A DNA stretch of 64,000 nucleotides. Origin: Citrus sinensis. Its lineage: Eukaryota > Streptophyta > Magnoliopsida > Sapindales > Rutaceae. Below are positions 51,045 through 62,300 of the stretch, one piece after another. The stretch lies in the NCBI RefSeq assembly GCF_022201045.2, contig NC_068561.1, positions 17,982,501-18,046,500 on the forward strand, written 5' to 3'. The number at the start of each line of letters is the position of its first letter. Position 1 is the stretch's first letter. The position numbers and the translations under genes were made by a program. The notes below the pieces were generated by a model. The model was not told the origin of the DNA and ran no database searches. It saw only the letters and a list, made by a program, of their open reading frames with translations.

Positions 51045-51585
51045 GGGTGCGTTTGGCACGTGTGATTGCATTGAATTAAACTGAATTAGTATATGTTAGG
51101 ATATGGTATGTAATGATTATGATTGTTATTGTCTTGTGTTTGTTGTAGTAAATGATTAGATGGGACCGTAAATGATAGTTTTAATTTTAAAACATAAATA
51201 ATTTGAATTATTTTCTCGCAATAACTTTAATTAATTAATAACTTAATATAGTGTTGAAATTATGATTTTGCATTTTTTTTAAAGTATTTTTCGTAGTGGT
51301 CATAGTATTTAATTTTCAATTATAATTCTAATAGATAAAAAATTTTACTTTTTAATCATCAATTATTCGAATGACTAAATAATCTATAATTTAATTTAAC
51401 AAAATAGCACCGAGTAACTTATCTTGTGAGGCACATGGGATAAGTTTTTGGTGTAATTGCGGATTAAATGGTGGCTCCGATTACAGTAAATTAATGATGT
51501 TATCAAATCCTAGCATGGCCATACTTCTAAGACTGGGGAAAAAAACTGCACAATCTTACACTTTAATACTACCACCAAACACGCC
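51045..51585. mobile_element. Candidate MITE with GGGYGYGTTTGG ends
   Basis: Left GGGTGCGTTTGG and right complement GGGCGTGTTTGG match 10 of 12 bases. The interior is AT-rich with TAATGATTATGATTGTTA-like sequence and no credible gene; the ORF at 51494-51706 overlaps the right end and is probably chance. No target duplication could be confirmed. Such ends are common in PIF/Harbinger-related MITEs, and the ends at 10599 and 25381 are similar. Confidence 0.5.
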
Positions 51586-52794
51586 CGAGCTAGTTAAGAA
51601 TGCACACAATTTAATGTTGTTAGCCTCAGCTCAACAACTTGGCGTACGATGTAACATAAGAACTACAGCAGATATAGCCAAGAAGATTGCTGAAACCCAT
51701 GATTAACTACCAATTGACAACCAAAAGGGAGCACTCGTGTTTCGATTTTTATAAATTCAAATGAGGGGCCGCAACACAACCGCCACCTAATTACATGAAA
51801 TCAATTAAGGTGCCAATGAATAAAGACAATACCAAAAACCAAAAAATGCATTGATTGTTATGTAACTAATGCTTTCCTCGGCCTGAAAATGAAGACGAAT
51901 GGACACTTCATGTGCAAGTTTCCTTGTACAAATATTTTCGAAGCAAAAAGAATGGTCCTCACAGGGGGGGGCTGGCTTTCCTAGAGGTGGAGTGTGAACA
52001 TGACATGTGCTCCCTATGATTGGCCCAATGTGGAGCCCCAAATTGGACAGATTTGAAGGACCCAACTTGTCGTTTAGCAAAAGGAAAATGGGGCCACAGT
52101 GTGAGCGGGCGACCACGAGGATTGAATCTTGAAAAAGGAAATGTGAATACGTGAATGCCTTCTCTGCTGTCGCGTTTCACGGCGGCCAAAATTCCACAGG
52201 GGAAACGTAACTGTTAAAAGGGTGGATTGGTGAACTAAAATGGGATGGGGATAGTGCTTGGATGCAGCCTGTGGGTGCCGTGAAATTGTTCCTTCATTGT
52301 CTTGTGTATCTCTCTATCAGTGGGCCGGCATCCATCAGTCATGCACGAAATGACATTGTTGTTTCCATGTGACGTGGGGTCGTCTCAATTTTAGATCCTT
52401 GGTGGATTCGTTTGGTGATTTTTCTCTTTATAATTAGGGCGCCTCTAAGTTACGTTAAGCGTAACTTACGTTTTTTGTCTTTTTTCTTCTGGCGAATTTC
52501 ACACGAGTCCTTGTATTCTTTATGTTTATGGATGTATTTACCTTCTTTTATCAATTATACATCTATTTTTCATTCTTTCCAATGTTCTTTTTATTTTTTT
52601 AAATAATAACATACGATTATCAAATGGCCAAACCTAGGTTACGTGTAACGCAACATACATTCAAGAAGTGAAATATCTATTGGCACCCTTGAATTTTATG
52701 AAAACTACATTAATTGAATTAAAATGGTAAATTAAAATATCAAATGGTATCTATTAATCAGAATTAATCAGAGTATATGTTGATAATGACCTTT
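51586..52794. other. Intergenic DNA
   Basis: Several short ORFs on both strands have no family features. Composition is mixed, with a moderately GC-rich part at 51950-52400. No repeat or gene could be established. Confidence 0.4.
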
Positions 52795-53389
52795 AATCAG
52801 AATTAATTCTTAGGAATGATTTTAACGGTAATTCTGAAAGCTATTGCATGTTAATTTTGAAGTCTGTCATGTATATTTTTTATATTTTTTATATAATTTC
52901 TCTTTAATTTAATTATATAATTAAATTACATGCAATAAACCTACAATTCAAGACTAGGATTAATAAATTTAGGACCAGAAGTTTATTCTGAATTTATAGA
53001 TTTGTATGAATTTGATAATCATTTAATAATGTTTAAAGAAATAAATAAAACTTTAGAGAAAATAAAAAAATCGATAGGAGGGATGGAAGAATAATCAGAA
53101 TTAATTCTTAGGAATGATTTTAACGGTAATTCTGAAAGCTATTGCATGTTAATTTTGAAGTCTGTCATGTATATTTTTTATATTTTTTATATAATTTCTC
53201 TTTAATTTAATTATATAATTAAATTACATGCAATAAACCTACAATTCAAGACTAGGATTAATAAATTTAGGACCAGAAGTTTATTCTGAATTTATAGATT
53301 TGTATGAATTTGATAATCATTTAATAATGTTTAAAGAAATAAATAAAACTTTAGAGAAAATAAAAAAATCGATAGGAGGGATGGAAGAA
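52795..53389. repeat. Exact tandem duplication, unit about 298 bp
   Basis: The segment starting AATCAGAATTAATTCTTAGG at 52795 is repeated from 53093 and ends with GGGATGGAAGAA in both copies. Reading base by base I found no difference between the copies. Each holds a short open frame of about 50 codons (SRLGLINLGPEVYSEF, then EFDNHLIMFKEINKTLEKIK) of protein-like composition that I do not recognise. Confidence 0.9.
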
Positions 53390-55061
53390 GACAAATACAT
53401 CCACAGCTGTAAACATTGAAAATAAAAAGAATTAGGAGGGCTCATATGATATTTGCCAAAAAGAAAAAGACAAAGAACGTAAGGTACATTGATTGTAACT
53501 TAGGCGTTCCCAATTAATTATAGCCTTTGCCCCACGAACACGGTTACATGCATGAATCAACATCTTTTTCATCACCCAATTTTTGTTTTGGATAAATATG
53601 TTTGCCTGGGCCTCTCTCATCTACGTCTTACAAAACTTCGTACACTATAATGATCACAATTTTTTTTTTTTTATATATATATCGGTTAAGTTTTTTTTTT
53701 TTTTTAATAATTTAGAATTTATAAATGGAACGATAGATAGTTACACATTGCTCTGTTTTAAAATTTTATAATATTCTGCTATTTAGGTTTTTATCCTATT
53801 TACCTATCTCCGGAAGAAGATTCAAATTAATGATTATAAAAGGCTAGAAGCAAAGTGTACGATTACTTAATTAGCTTATAAGCATGTGTGTTTTTGTACT
53901 CATGGTTAATTGATCTTTCAACAACGTAGATAAGGATTAAGTGTTTAATTAAAAAAAAAAAAGATTCATCTTCGAGTCTTTTCCCCCCCCCCCCCCCCCC
54001 CCCCCCCAAGGCAAGAGACAAAGATTGCTGGTCCAATCCCCTTCGTATACGTAGCTTAGCGAATTAAGTGCGACGGTGAGCTTTGGCTAATTTATTGTGA
54101 TTTCGGTGATGGGTCTACTCGTTTTGGTCCCCATTGAACCAAAAGCAAATCTTAATCATGTAAATGGTTATCCGCTGATTCGGCAAAGATATATACATCC
54201 ATTGTTTGTGGCTCTAAATATTGTTAAGCAAAATCTCCTATTCTAATTCAAACTGTTGTCTTGTCTTAGAGAGATTATTTACATAGCAAGAAGCTTCTTT
54301 ATCCGTCACCCCACTTACCTGTTTCAAAACCTTATCCCCAGATTGTCTGGATTTTGGAAATTAATTTCATGATATAATTTGAAGAAGAAAAAAAGGGCAT
54401 GTAATAAGACTCAAAATATCTTTCAATATCGGACCATTTTACTTTTGCAAAATGCCTGTCATACATTTCTTTTCGAAGTGTTATCACCACATTCAAATTT
54501 TTCTTTGAGAGGACATGTGATCGTTATCATCTTTAAAATCTAAATTTTTTATTGACTCTGTCTATATTATCATCTGTTAATTTATCATTACCACATAATT
54601 CTTCAAGTAATTGTTCATTTAAATATTTTTTTTGGGATCATTAAATATTAGGTCTATAATTTTATCTCTATTTCTAATTAGGTCTATATTATTGCCATAT
54701 TAATTTCTACTTCTTTTTCATTTTCTTTTAATTCTGGGTTACTTCTCTGTCTATAATTAATAAATCTCTGTTCAACAAATGTTTATAATTACTTCTCTGT
54801 CTATAATTACCTATTGTACGCATCACTAAAGAGTTTCCTCATTGAAGCATCGACGTCTCTCTTGTTGTGATCAATTGCAAAATTATGCACACACTAATTG
54901 GAAAAGAATTTAAAAAAAAAAAGAAGCTTAAATCTTAATTCATATTTTGCCTAAAGGGGTTGCAGAAACTAACATTATATTGAGAAACTAGCTAAGAGCA
55001 AACACATCTGTTTATACATGAAAGCTGCAAAGGACTAGCGGTAGCAGTAATCAACTAAGCA
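53390..55061. other. Intergenic DNA, 3' side of the WRKY gene
   Basis: AT-rich DNA with a 25-base C run (53983-54007) and a repeated TTACTTCTCTGTCTATAATT word (about 54730 and 54789). The presumed 3' UTR of the WRKY gene is next to 55062. No gene otherwise. Confidence 0.45.
53983..54007 (+). repeat. Run of 25 C
   Basis: An uninterrupted C homopolymer. On the minus strand it is a long G run with quadruplex potential. The exact length is likely unreliable. Confidence 0.8.
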
Positions 55062-56458
55062 TCAAAAATTAAACTCCAAAACATCATCAAAGTTAACAGA
55101 CATATCCACCGCCAAGTCCAAGCTGTGAGCAGAAGCAGTGCATGATGAGTTGACTCCAGAAATCACATCCCCATGATCAGAAGAAAGTACTTTCATGTGT
55201 TCATTTGATTCAAATGCTGGGAAGTCATGTGACACAAGATATTCATCAGATGATGATGATTGGTTGTGAGTCATATCGCTTAAAGGTCCCTGATCATCCT
55301 TATTTGACTCCTGCTTTATTGATGGGAATGATGATAAAAATGGGTTAAAATCTTTTTCGGTGATGTGGGCACTACCAAAGCTGATCATTGGACACTGATC
55401 ACTAGTAGTAGAATCTAGCATCAGTTGAGAGGACTTGATCAAACTTTTGCAAGTGTGGCGGCCATAATATGTTGTTCTGTGTAGTGGAGGTTCCTCTTGA
55501 ATCCTTTGAACCTGCTTACTTGCTTGGCAGCCTTGATCAAATTTATGAGTGCACCTGAAGTAATTCCTGCACACAAGAAAATCAACACCAATTAGGTTAT
55601 CTAACTCTCCTGAATGTGTATTTTATAAAGTTAATTTAATGAACATACTATTAAGTTATCTTAATTTGTGAGCTTTCATTATTGAAAATTGTTATACCTT
55701 GGAAATCTGGCATTGAGAATCACTTTTTGCCCATATTTCCTCCATGCATGGCCATCATCTGTCAGAGTAGAGCTATGTTCTGTCCATGACTCCGCACACT
55801 TTCTGCAATCAATAAAATTGCAAATTTAACTTCAAAAGAATTCCATTACATCAGCACAAGGTAAGGGGCATAACTGTAACTCAAAAGCATAGATAATTAG
55901 ATACCGTCACTAGAAAATACTGTCACTAGAAAATGAACACGCAAAATACCACCCATAAAAAATAACAAACAGAAGTTAACTTTTTTTTCATGCTAAACTT
56001 ACTAAATTGCCCTTTTCTTTTGTCAGTGATTGAAATCATATAAGAAAAACATAGAAATAAATAAAAAGGCTTATACATTATTATTACCTTCTCTTGTAGC
56101 ATCCTCTCCGGTCTTTAACGGTTGAGCTCTTGCTGCTTTCACCTGAATCCTCCGTCTTCAAATAAGCCTCCCAGCAAGGAGAGCTCAATTGGGTATGTTC
56201 TTGAACTTGGGACGCTTCATCAGAGTCACCATTTTTCAATATTGAAAGAGAGTTTGTAAATGAGCTCAGTATATTTGCCACGAGATCTTGGTTGATGATC
56301 ATCGCTTTTGACCCTTCTCCACTTTTTGTGGACTTGTGAATGAGATTTCGAAGCTGGAGTGCCATTTCTTGGCCTTTGATAAGCTCTTCTATGGCCCTTC
56401 TTCGATCTGATGAATTCTCTAGCCAAGAAGATGAAGATGTGGCCTGACCGGCCTCCAT
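55062..56458 (-). CDS. WRKY transcription factor, group III (WRKY70/54-like), 3 exons
   Basis: Exons 56458-56088, 55802-55698 and 55566-55062 give 326 residues, all in frame. The single WRKY domain has WRKYGQK followed by the group III zinc finger C-X7-C...H-X-C (CTHKFDQGC ... HTC), the intron falling after FPR as usual for groups II/III. A basic RRGCYKRRK segment precedes the domain. The N terminus has a helical block ([20 protein letters not shown]) typical of group III members, and the C terminus is acidic ([11 protein letters not shown]), fitting an activation region. WRKY70/54-type proteins bind W-boxes and tune salicylate and jasmonate defence. The start at 56458 gives the usual short leader (MEAGQATSS); an in-frame ATG at 56464 would add two residues, and one at 56548 would add 30 residues of unlikely sequence. 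Confidence 0.92.
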
Positions 56459-56729
56459 TTTCATTATGATTTTTTTCCCCCTTTTTTTCCAAGTAGGAGT
56501 AGCAAAAGAGAAAAGGCAAATGCTTGCTTTTAAATATGTGAGAAGCATGATTCCAGCAGCTAATTATACAGGAAGCTAACAAGGAAAATTCCACAATCAA
56601 AGAAGTTACTAATCCCACGCGCATTTACCGTTCGCGAGGAATATTCTAACTTTCTAACCGAGAAAAATGCTAGGTGGCACCGTGCGTTGCACTTTACTTT
56701 CATGATAGCGCGTGGGAAAGAGTTTTGCG

Positions 56730-56777
56730 TGACGGAGGGGGTGTGAGGCAATAGCGTTACGTCATGGCGTTGCGTCA
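56730..56777 (-). promoter_or_regulatory. as-1-like TGACG cluster upstream of the WRKY gene
   Basis: On the minus strand, TGACGCAACGCCATGACG (56777-56760) has two TGACG motifs separated by eight bases, close to the as-1 element, where the spacer is seven. A third TGACG lies on the plus strand at 56730-56734. The cluster is about 300 bases upstream of the WRKY start. TGA-type bZIP factors bind such sites and act with NPR1 in salicylate responses, which fits a WRKY70-like gene. Confidence 0.55.
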
Positions 56778-57363
56778 GCTTCTGGAATGGATGGGCCCCA
56801 TACTTGTTAAAAAATTTCCAAGTTGTTTGATTATCTCGTACACTACCAGATTTCTTCTTATCCTTTCAGACCCGGATTCTCAAAAGACGATAATAACCCT
56901 ATTACTGCTGCTGCTGGAAGCGGAATGCTTGAGGGGTAATTTGGAAATTAGAACAAAACGACAACAGTAGAGCTGTTGACTCAATTGAGTTACACGCCCC
57001 ATGTGCCCAGGTCCCTGATATTAGGATCTAAAACATTGCTTCACTCAGCTTTGGATAAATAAATATCCATTTATTACAACGTTATTATACTAATAGATGC
57101 ACTTTCTTAATCTAATAGTTTACTATAATTAGAAACTTAATCGCGACAAAATTTTATCCCTCAACTCAGTGATGCTTTAACTTTCGATCTCTTGTTTTCA
57201 ATTAAAAGATTTTATAAACTAAATTAATTTTCATCCACTTCTAAATTCTATTTTGTTTTTAAAATTTTATTCACATAAAAATGACTAGGTAAATACATTT
57301 AGAAATTTTAATTATAAATACATCTAGATTTTATTATAATATTATATATATAACAATTATGAT
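56778..57363. other. Intergenic DNA
   Basis: Distal 5' flank of the WRKY gene. An ORF at 56764-56970 on the plus strand has no recognisable features. AT-rich towards the MITE at 57364. Confidence 0.4.
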
Positions 57364-57505
57364 GGTCCGGCTACAGTGCAACTGTGGTACCGTGCCACAG
57401 TTGCATCTAGCCGTTGGATGCACTTGAATAGATGGGGGTCCACATACATCCAACGGCTGGATACAACTGTGGCACGGTACCACAGTTGCACCACATATTT
57501 TCCCT
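57364..57505. mobile_element. 142 bp nested-palindrome MITE, copy B
   Basis: This is the same design as the element at 2920: GGCTACAGTGCAACTGTGG at the left, an imperfect palindrome at each end, and a CCGTTGGATG / CATCCAACGGC inverted pair around the centre. The flanks are AATTATGAT on both sides (57355-57363 and 57506-57514), a perfect 9 bp target duplication. This makes it a Mutator-like MITE and a younger insertion than copy A. Confidence 0.9.
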
Positions 57506-59319
57506 AATTATGATTACTCCCAATGATCAAATGTGGTATTGGCCATATAATAGATCCAAAAGCCAATGTTAGATACTCTTTTAAACCTTTCTTCTAATTT
57601 ATTATAATTTTTGACAGTCTGGCATGCATGTGTTTTATGTATACGACATATGCATAAAAGCACTGATTGGCTCAACGGGTAATATTAAATGGTATGTCAA
57701 GTTCGAAATTTGAATTCAACACAACAAAGAGAGGCTTGATTTACAGAATAATAAAAAGTTTTGGTTGCACATGAATCATGAGGGAAAGGTGGATGAGAAC
57801 AGTTGACAACTGACCCTTCTCCGAAAATATCTATGTTTACATTTGGGGTGAAATGTCTAATTTGTTGACGTTTAAACAATTGGTGTAATTAATCACTACC
57901 AATGGCAGTGGCGTAGCAGCAGCACTCTACAGCAGAAAGGCAAAACTTATTTAATTGTAGCACATTGCCTAGTTAACTGAGATTGAACTGAATATCCTCG
58001 CATTGATGTCAACTCTTTTAATGCATTTTTCAAGCGTAAAAATGTGAAGGTCTGATCTTTACACTACTATATACTAAATACATTCTCACCATTTTTCTTC
58101 ATTTACCGTTTCATTCTCTACACAAGCCATTAGAGTCCCCTAACATCACGATCGCACTCTGACCATCATCACCTCATTACTACATTTTGCCAACCCAAAC
58201 TCTAAAAGAATCAACAAATATGCTAAAGAAACAAGTTGCCTCGCCGGCACTTCGCACTCATTTTGCCTTCCCATTAGAATCATCAGCTGCTGATTTCTAC
58301 ACGCCAAATCACTCTTCTTGGCTTGCTCGGCCTCTCTGACCAAATGCACACTGGTGCAAAATCAACTGTGTAACTCACCTGAGAAACAGAGACCGCAAAA
58401 CATCAAGAGGGTTCAGTAAAATAACAGAGAACTTCAAATGTTAAAGCAAGAAATAAATAATGTTAATTTTATATCATGATAACATCTACAAACTAAAAGT
58501 TACACCATATGCAGTCAACAATAAATGTGAAACACTATGGATTAAGTTAGACATGCAAGAAAAAATATCTCTGCATCTCCCATTACATCATTTGGAATAG
58601 TTGATTTTGTTAAATTATTCATCCAGTGTTCTGAAGTCACCTAAACTTTTTAAGTCGTGATCATCCACAGGACGCCAGCTTTACATTTCTATGTATTAAA
58701 ACAATTTGCGCTCCATGTTAATCCCTATTAAGAGTTGTGCCATCAACATGGGAAGTAGAGTGCAGCACAAACAATAACAAATTTCGCCTAAACATACTTA
58801 GACTCCTTTGATTCTAACAGTAATTAAATCTCTGCCAAAACACAAGTATGACGAATTTGGCAATAATCATAAATTTAATATCATTTCAAATAAATTCCTC
58901 TCATGAAAATGAAACAAGCAGAATTACATTTGTTTGATTGACGGTACATACATATGAAGGGTAACAAGACTAGCTGTAAAATCCTTAATATACACAAAAT
59001 AACTTGCAGAAATATCGTCAAACATAAGTAAACTTATAGTTGACCTGCGCTATAAATGGCATTTACCTATTCTATGTACGATCAGGATCCCTTTGGATCA
59101 CTTCTCACACATTTAAATCAGTTAAATAATTATCCATGCCCTGAGAAAATAATGAACAAGGTATGCTCATATCATTTTCAGCTGACTTCATAAAGAAGTA
59201 TACACAATGAAGAACTTACCATAAAAGTTCAGAGCTACATGCTGTAAGAATGCCGTATGATGGATAAACACATGGGAAGCCATCTTAAGAATGGATCAAG
59301 AACAACATGTAAGCATAAT
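57506..59319. other. Intergenic DNA and 3' flank of the ALA1 gene
   Basis: The right part must include the 3' UTR of the minus-strand flippase gene. The rest shows no repeat and no ORF with family features (57697-57879 and 58146-58349 are short and unremarkable). Confidence 0.4.
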
Positions 59320-62300
59320 CTATCTGGAAACTTGATCTGCTTGTGGCGCCAAATAATTGGACCCTTTCCTTAGTACCTCAGCTTCTCTGGCTATCTGGAT
59401 ATCTGATGGCCAAAAATATTGCTGTACAACTTTGAAAAGAAAACGAGGGAGCAATGCAACAATTAAAATAAGAAAAATGATGAGCCAGTAGGTAGGTGAC
59501 TTAGCCAGATGGTAGATTGTCCTGCCAAAAGCAAAAAGTTTGTTTGCTTAATCACATAAAAACCAGAATGAGATAGGCAATAAAATATGTCCCATTAAGA
59601 AGCAACAAACTAACCAGTAATTGGGAAATACAGGAATAGAATCCAACACCACCATGCAGGCATACGTAGTAATTATCGAGCCCCATACCGCAGCATGAGT
59701 AACAAATACCCAACGCTGAATGTCCATTGCCAGGAGTATGTTAACAAGGATGACCACTGCTATTGTCCATACACTGCCCATGCTCCAAATATCAATTGTG
59801 CTGTTCTGGTAGGCATATAAAGGTATATAGAAGAGAACAAGACTCTGCCACAGTGTGTCACACATTGTGAGCCAGAAGAGCTGCATATTGTATGCTTCTT
59901 GTCTATGCCCCGCACCATAAAGTTTTGGATACTGCATTAGTGTCTTATGGCTTAAGTCCTTGTCGACAATACCAACAACAATAGTGGGCACAGATGTATA
60001 TAAAAGAGAATAAAATACACTACTCCAATCTGTTAATGCAGAAGTTGTTGAAAATCCTGTGAATAGTATGTACCTACAAAAATAAGTAAAACCATGTTAA
60101 TATGAAACCAGCAATCCTAAAGGGTTGCAGCATTTGTGATCCAAAGAGAACATAACTTCACTTTTTGGAATTCCATAATACTGAATTACTACCTACATTT
60201 GTGGATTAAATGTGTTACATAAAAAGCCAAGTCAGATCATGAAAAAGGAAAAATTAAAACAACTAATTCCGTCCAGATCTGCAGGACAATTTGATGATAG
60301 CCAAAAGTAGCAGAGCATTACATAAACTAGAATCCACTTTTTTTTCCCCCGCAAGTTATGAAACAGGAAAAATAATTCAAAGAACTAATTCCATCCAAAT
60401 CCCCAGGGCAAGATAGCCCAGAAGTACCAAAGTATTAACATAAACTAGAATCCATTTCTTTTTTTTCCTACTTAAGAAACAGGAAACCAGATTCTACGAC
60501 ACAGGAACTTAATTCAAATACTGGTCAACTTATATTGCTTTATTTGTCACTGAATACAAATGAAAGTATTGCATATTACTGATAACAGTTTCATTTTCAG
60601 AATTCTTAAATCTGTATAAGTAATGCCTAAACATCAACGATATCTCCCACCAAAGGCAATACCTAAACATGTAACACATACTATGATGCATAAGATTTAG
60701 ATCGGACATAAAAGAGAGCCATGCATACCAAAATAACATCAACACAAAAACTGCATTACGGTAGAAGTTGTATAGAACTAAATATCCAATTCGCTGATAA
60801 TTCCAGTGGCCATGCACCAGAAGTAATCTTTTCAGAAACCGGAACTGTCCCATTGCAAAGTCTGATGCCATCACTGCTTGACGGCCTTCCTGACCACATA
60901 TCCCAACACCAACATCTGCCATTTGGATCATTGAAACATCATTCGCCCCTACCAAAAATATCATTTGGTCAGATAAAAGTAAGAACAGCTTACCAAGAGT
61001 GATTTAGTGTTTACACTGATTTGTATCCTCACAATGTGAATAATTTGATAAAATTGAAACTAGGTAATAAGTATATGTTCCATGTCCAAGCACTGAATTA
61101 TTACAAGGTGGCCAGATCAAACCAACCAAGATGAAGCTCACTCCCCTCCCCAAAAGCAAAAGAACCATCAGAAAGACAACTCACCATCACCTATAGCCAG
61201 GGTCATATCGTCAGTGCGGCTCTTGATTAGATCAACAATTCCAGCCTTCTGCAATGGTGCAACACGACAGCAGAGCACAACCCGACAGGAAGTTGCAAGG
61301 TCAAAAAGCTGTTGCAAAAAAATAATAATAATCAATCATATTAAGCAAGAGTTATAAACATCCAAAGTACAAGGAAGCTAATTAACCAAATCATTATGCA
61401 GAAATAAGTAAATGTAGTACAAGCACTTCACTGAAGTAGGACTGTAGGAGAAAAAGGTTCATACATCTGACTCTAAATCTTTCTCCAGAATGTATACCAA
61501 ACTATTCCCATCAATGATGAGTGCTAATGATGCAATCGCTGCTACTTCCTTCACATCATGCCCTTGTGGCACATCAGAAAACTTTGCATCATTGGATATC
61601 GCAAGATATTCAATTTCGGCACTCCTTTTCAACTTCGAGTTACATTTTGTTGTATTTGATGATTTCACACCATATCTGGCCTTTGCATCAGCCAAAAGAT
61701 CTTTGCACTCCTCCTCTGAATTTCCATTTATAATTATTTGCTGCATATCTGGGGTCAGAAGTTTGCAAGAGAGAGCAATTGAAATTGCTGTGTCTTGTTT
61801 ATCCCCAGTCAGAACCCAGACCTTGATTCCTGCTTGCCGGAGGGCCTCGATGGCTTCTGGTACACCGTCTTGTAGCTTGTCCTCGATTCCAGTAGCTCCA
61901 AGTAAAGTCAAGTCACATTCAATAAGAGCAGCTGTCTGACGAAGTTTTGAAGCTCTGTCAACTAAAGAAGTGCTTGCATCTTCATACCTGTGTTGCCACT
62001 GCTTGAGTTCTTCATCTGCAAGATCCCGTGAAGCAACCACAAGAGTGCGTAAGCCCTGAGATGAGTATTCACTAAGATGGCTCTGAGTTATATGCCTTAT
62101 AAGATCATTCCTCTTAGAATCTTTAGCTAATATGTTGAACATTGAACTATCAGCTCCCTTAACCAACACCTTCACAGAATTGTCAGGGAATCTGATAACC
62201 ACAGACATTCTTTTCCGAACACTATCAAACTCATGCAACCCCAGTACATCCAACCTACATGCAACATTTTAGATTAGCATATGGAGCATCCATTTTGACA

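Noticed and set aside
51494-51706. 70-codon plus-strand ORF
   Set aside because: It overlaps the right end of a candidate MITE and has no known domain, despite a plausible composition.
61490-61939. 149-codon plus-strand ORF
   Set aside because: It is antisense to the large ALA1 exon, which has clear P-type ATPase motifs.
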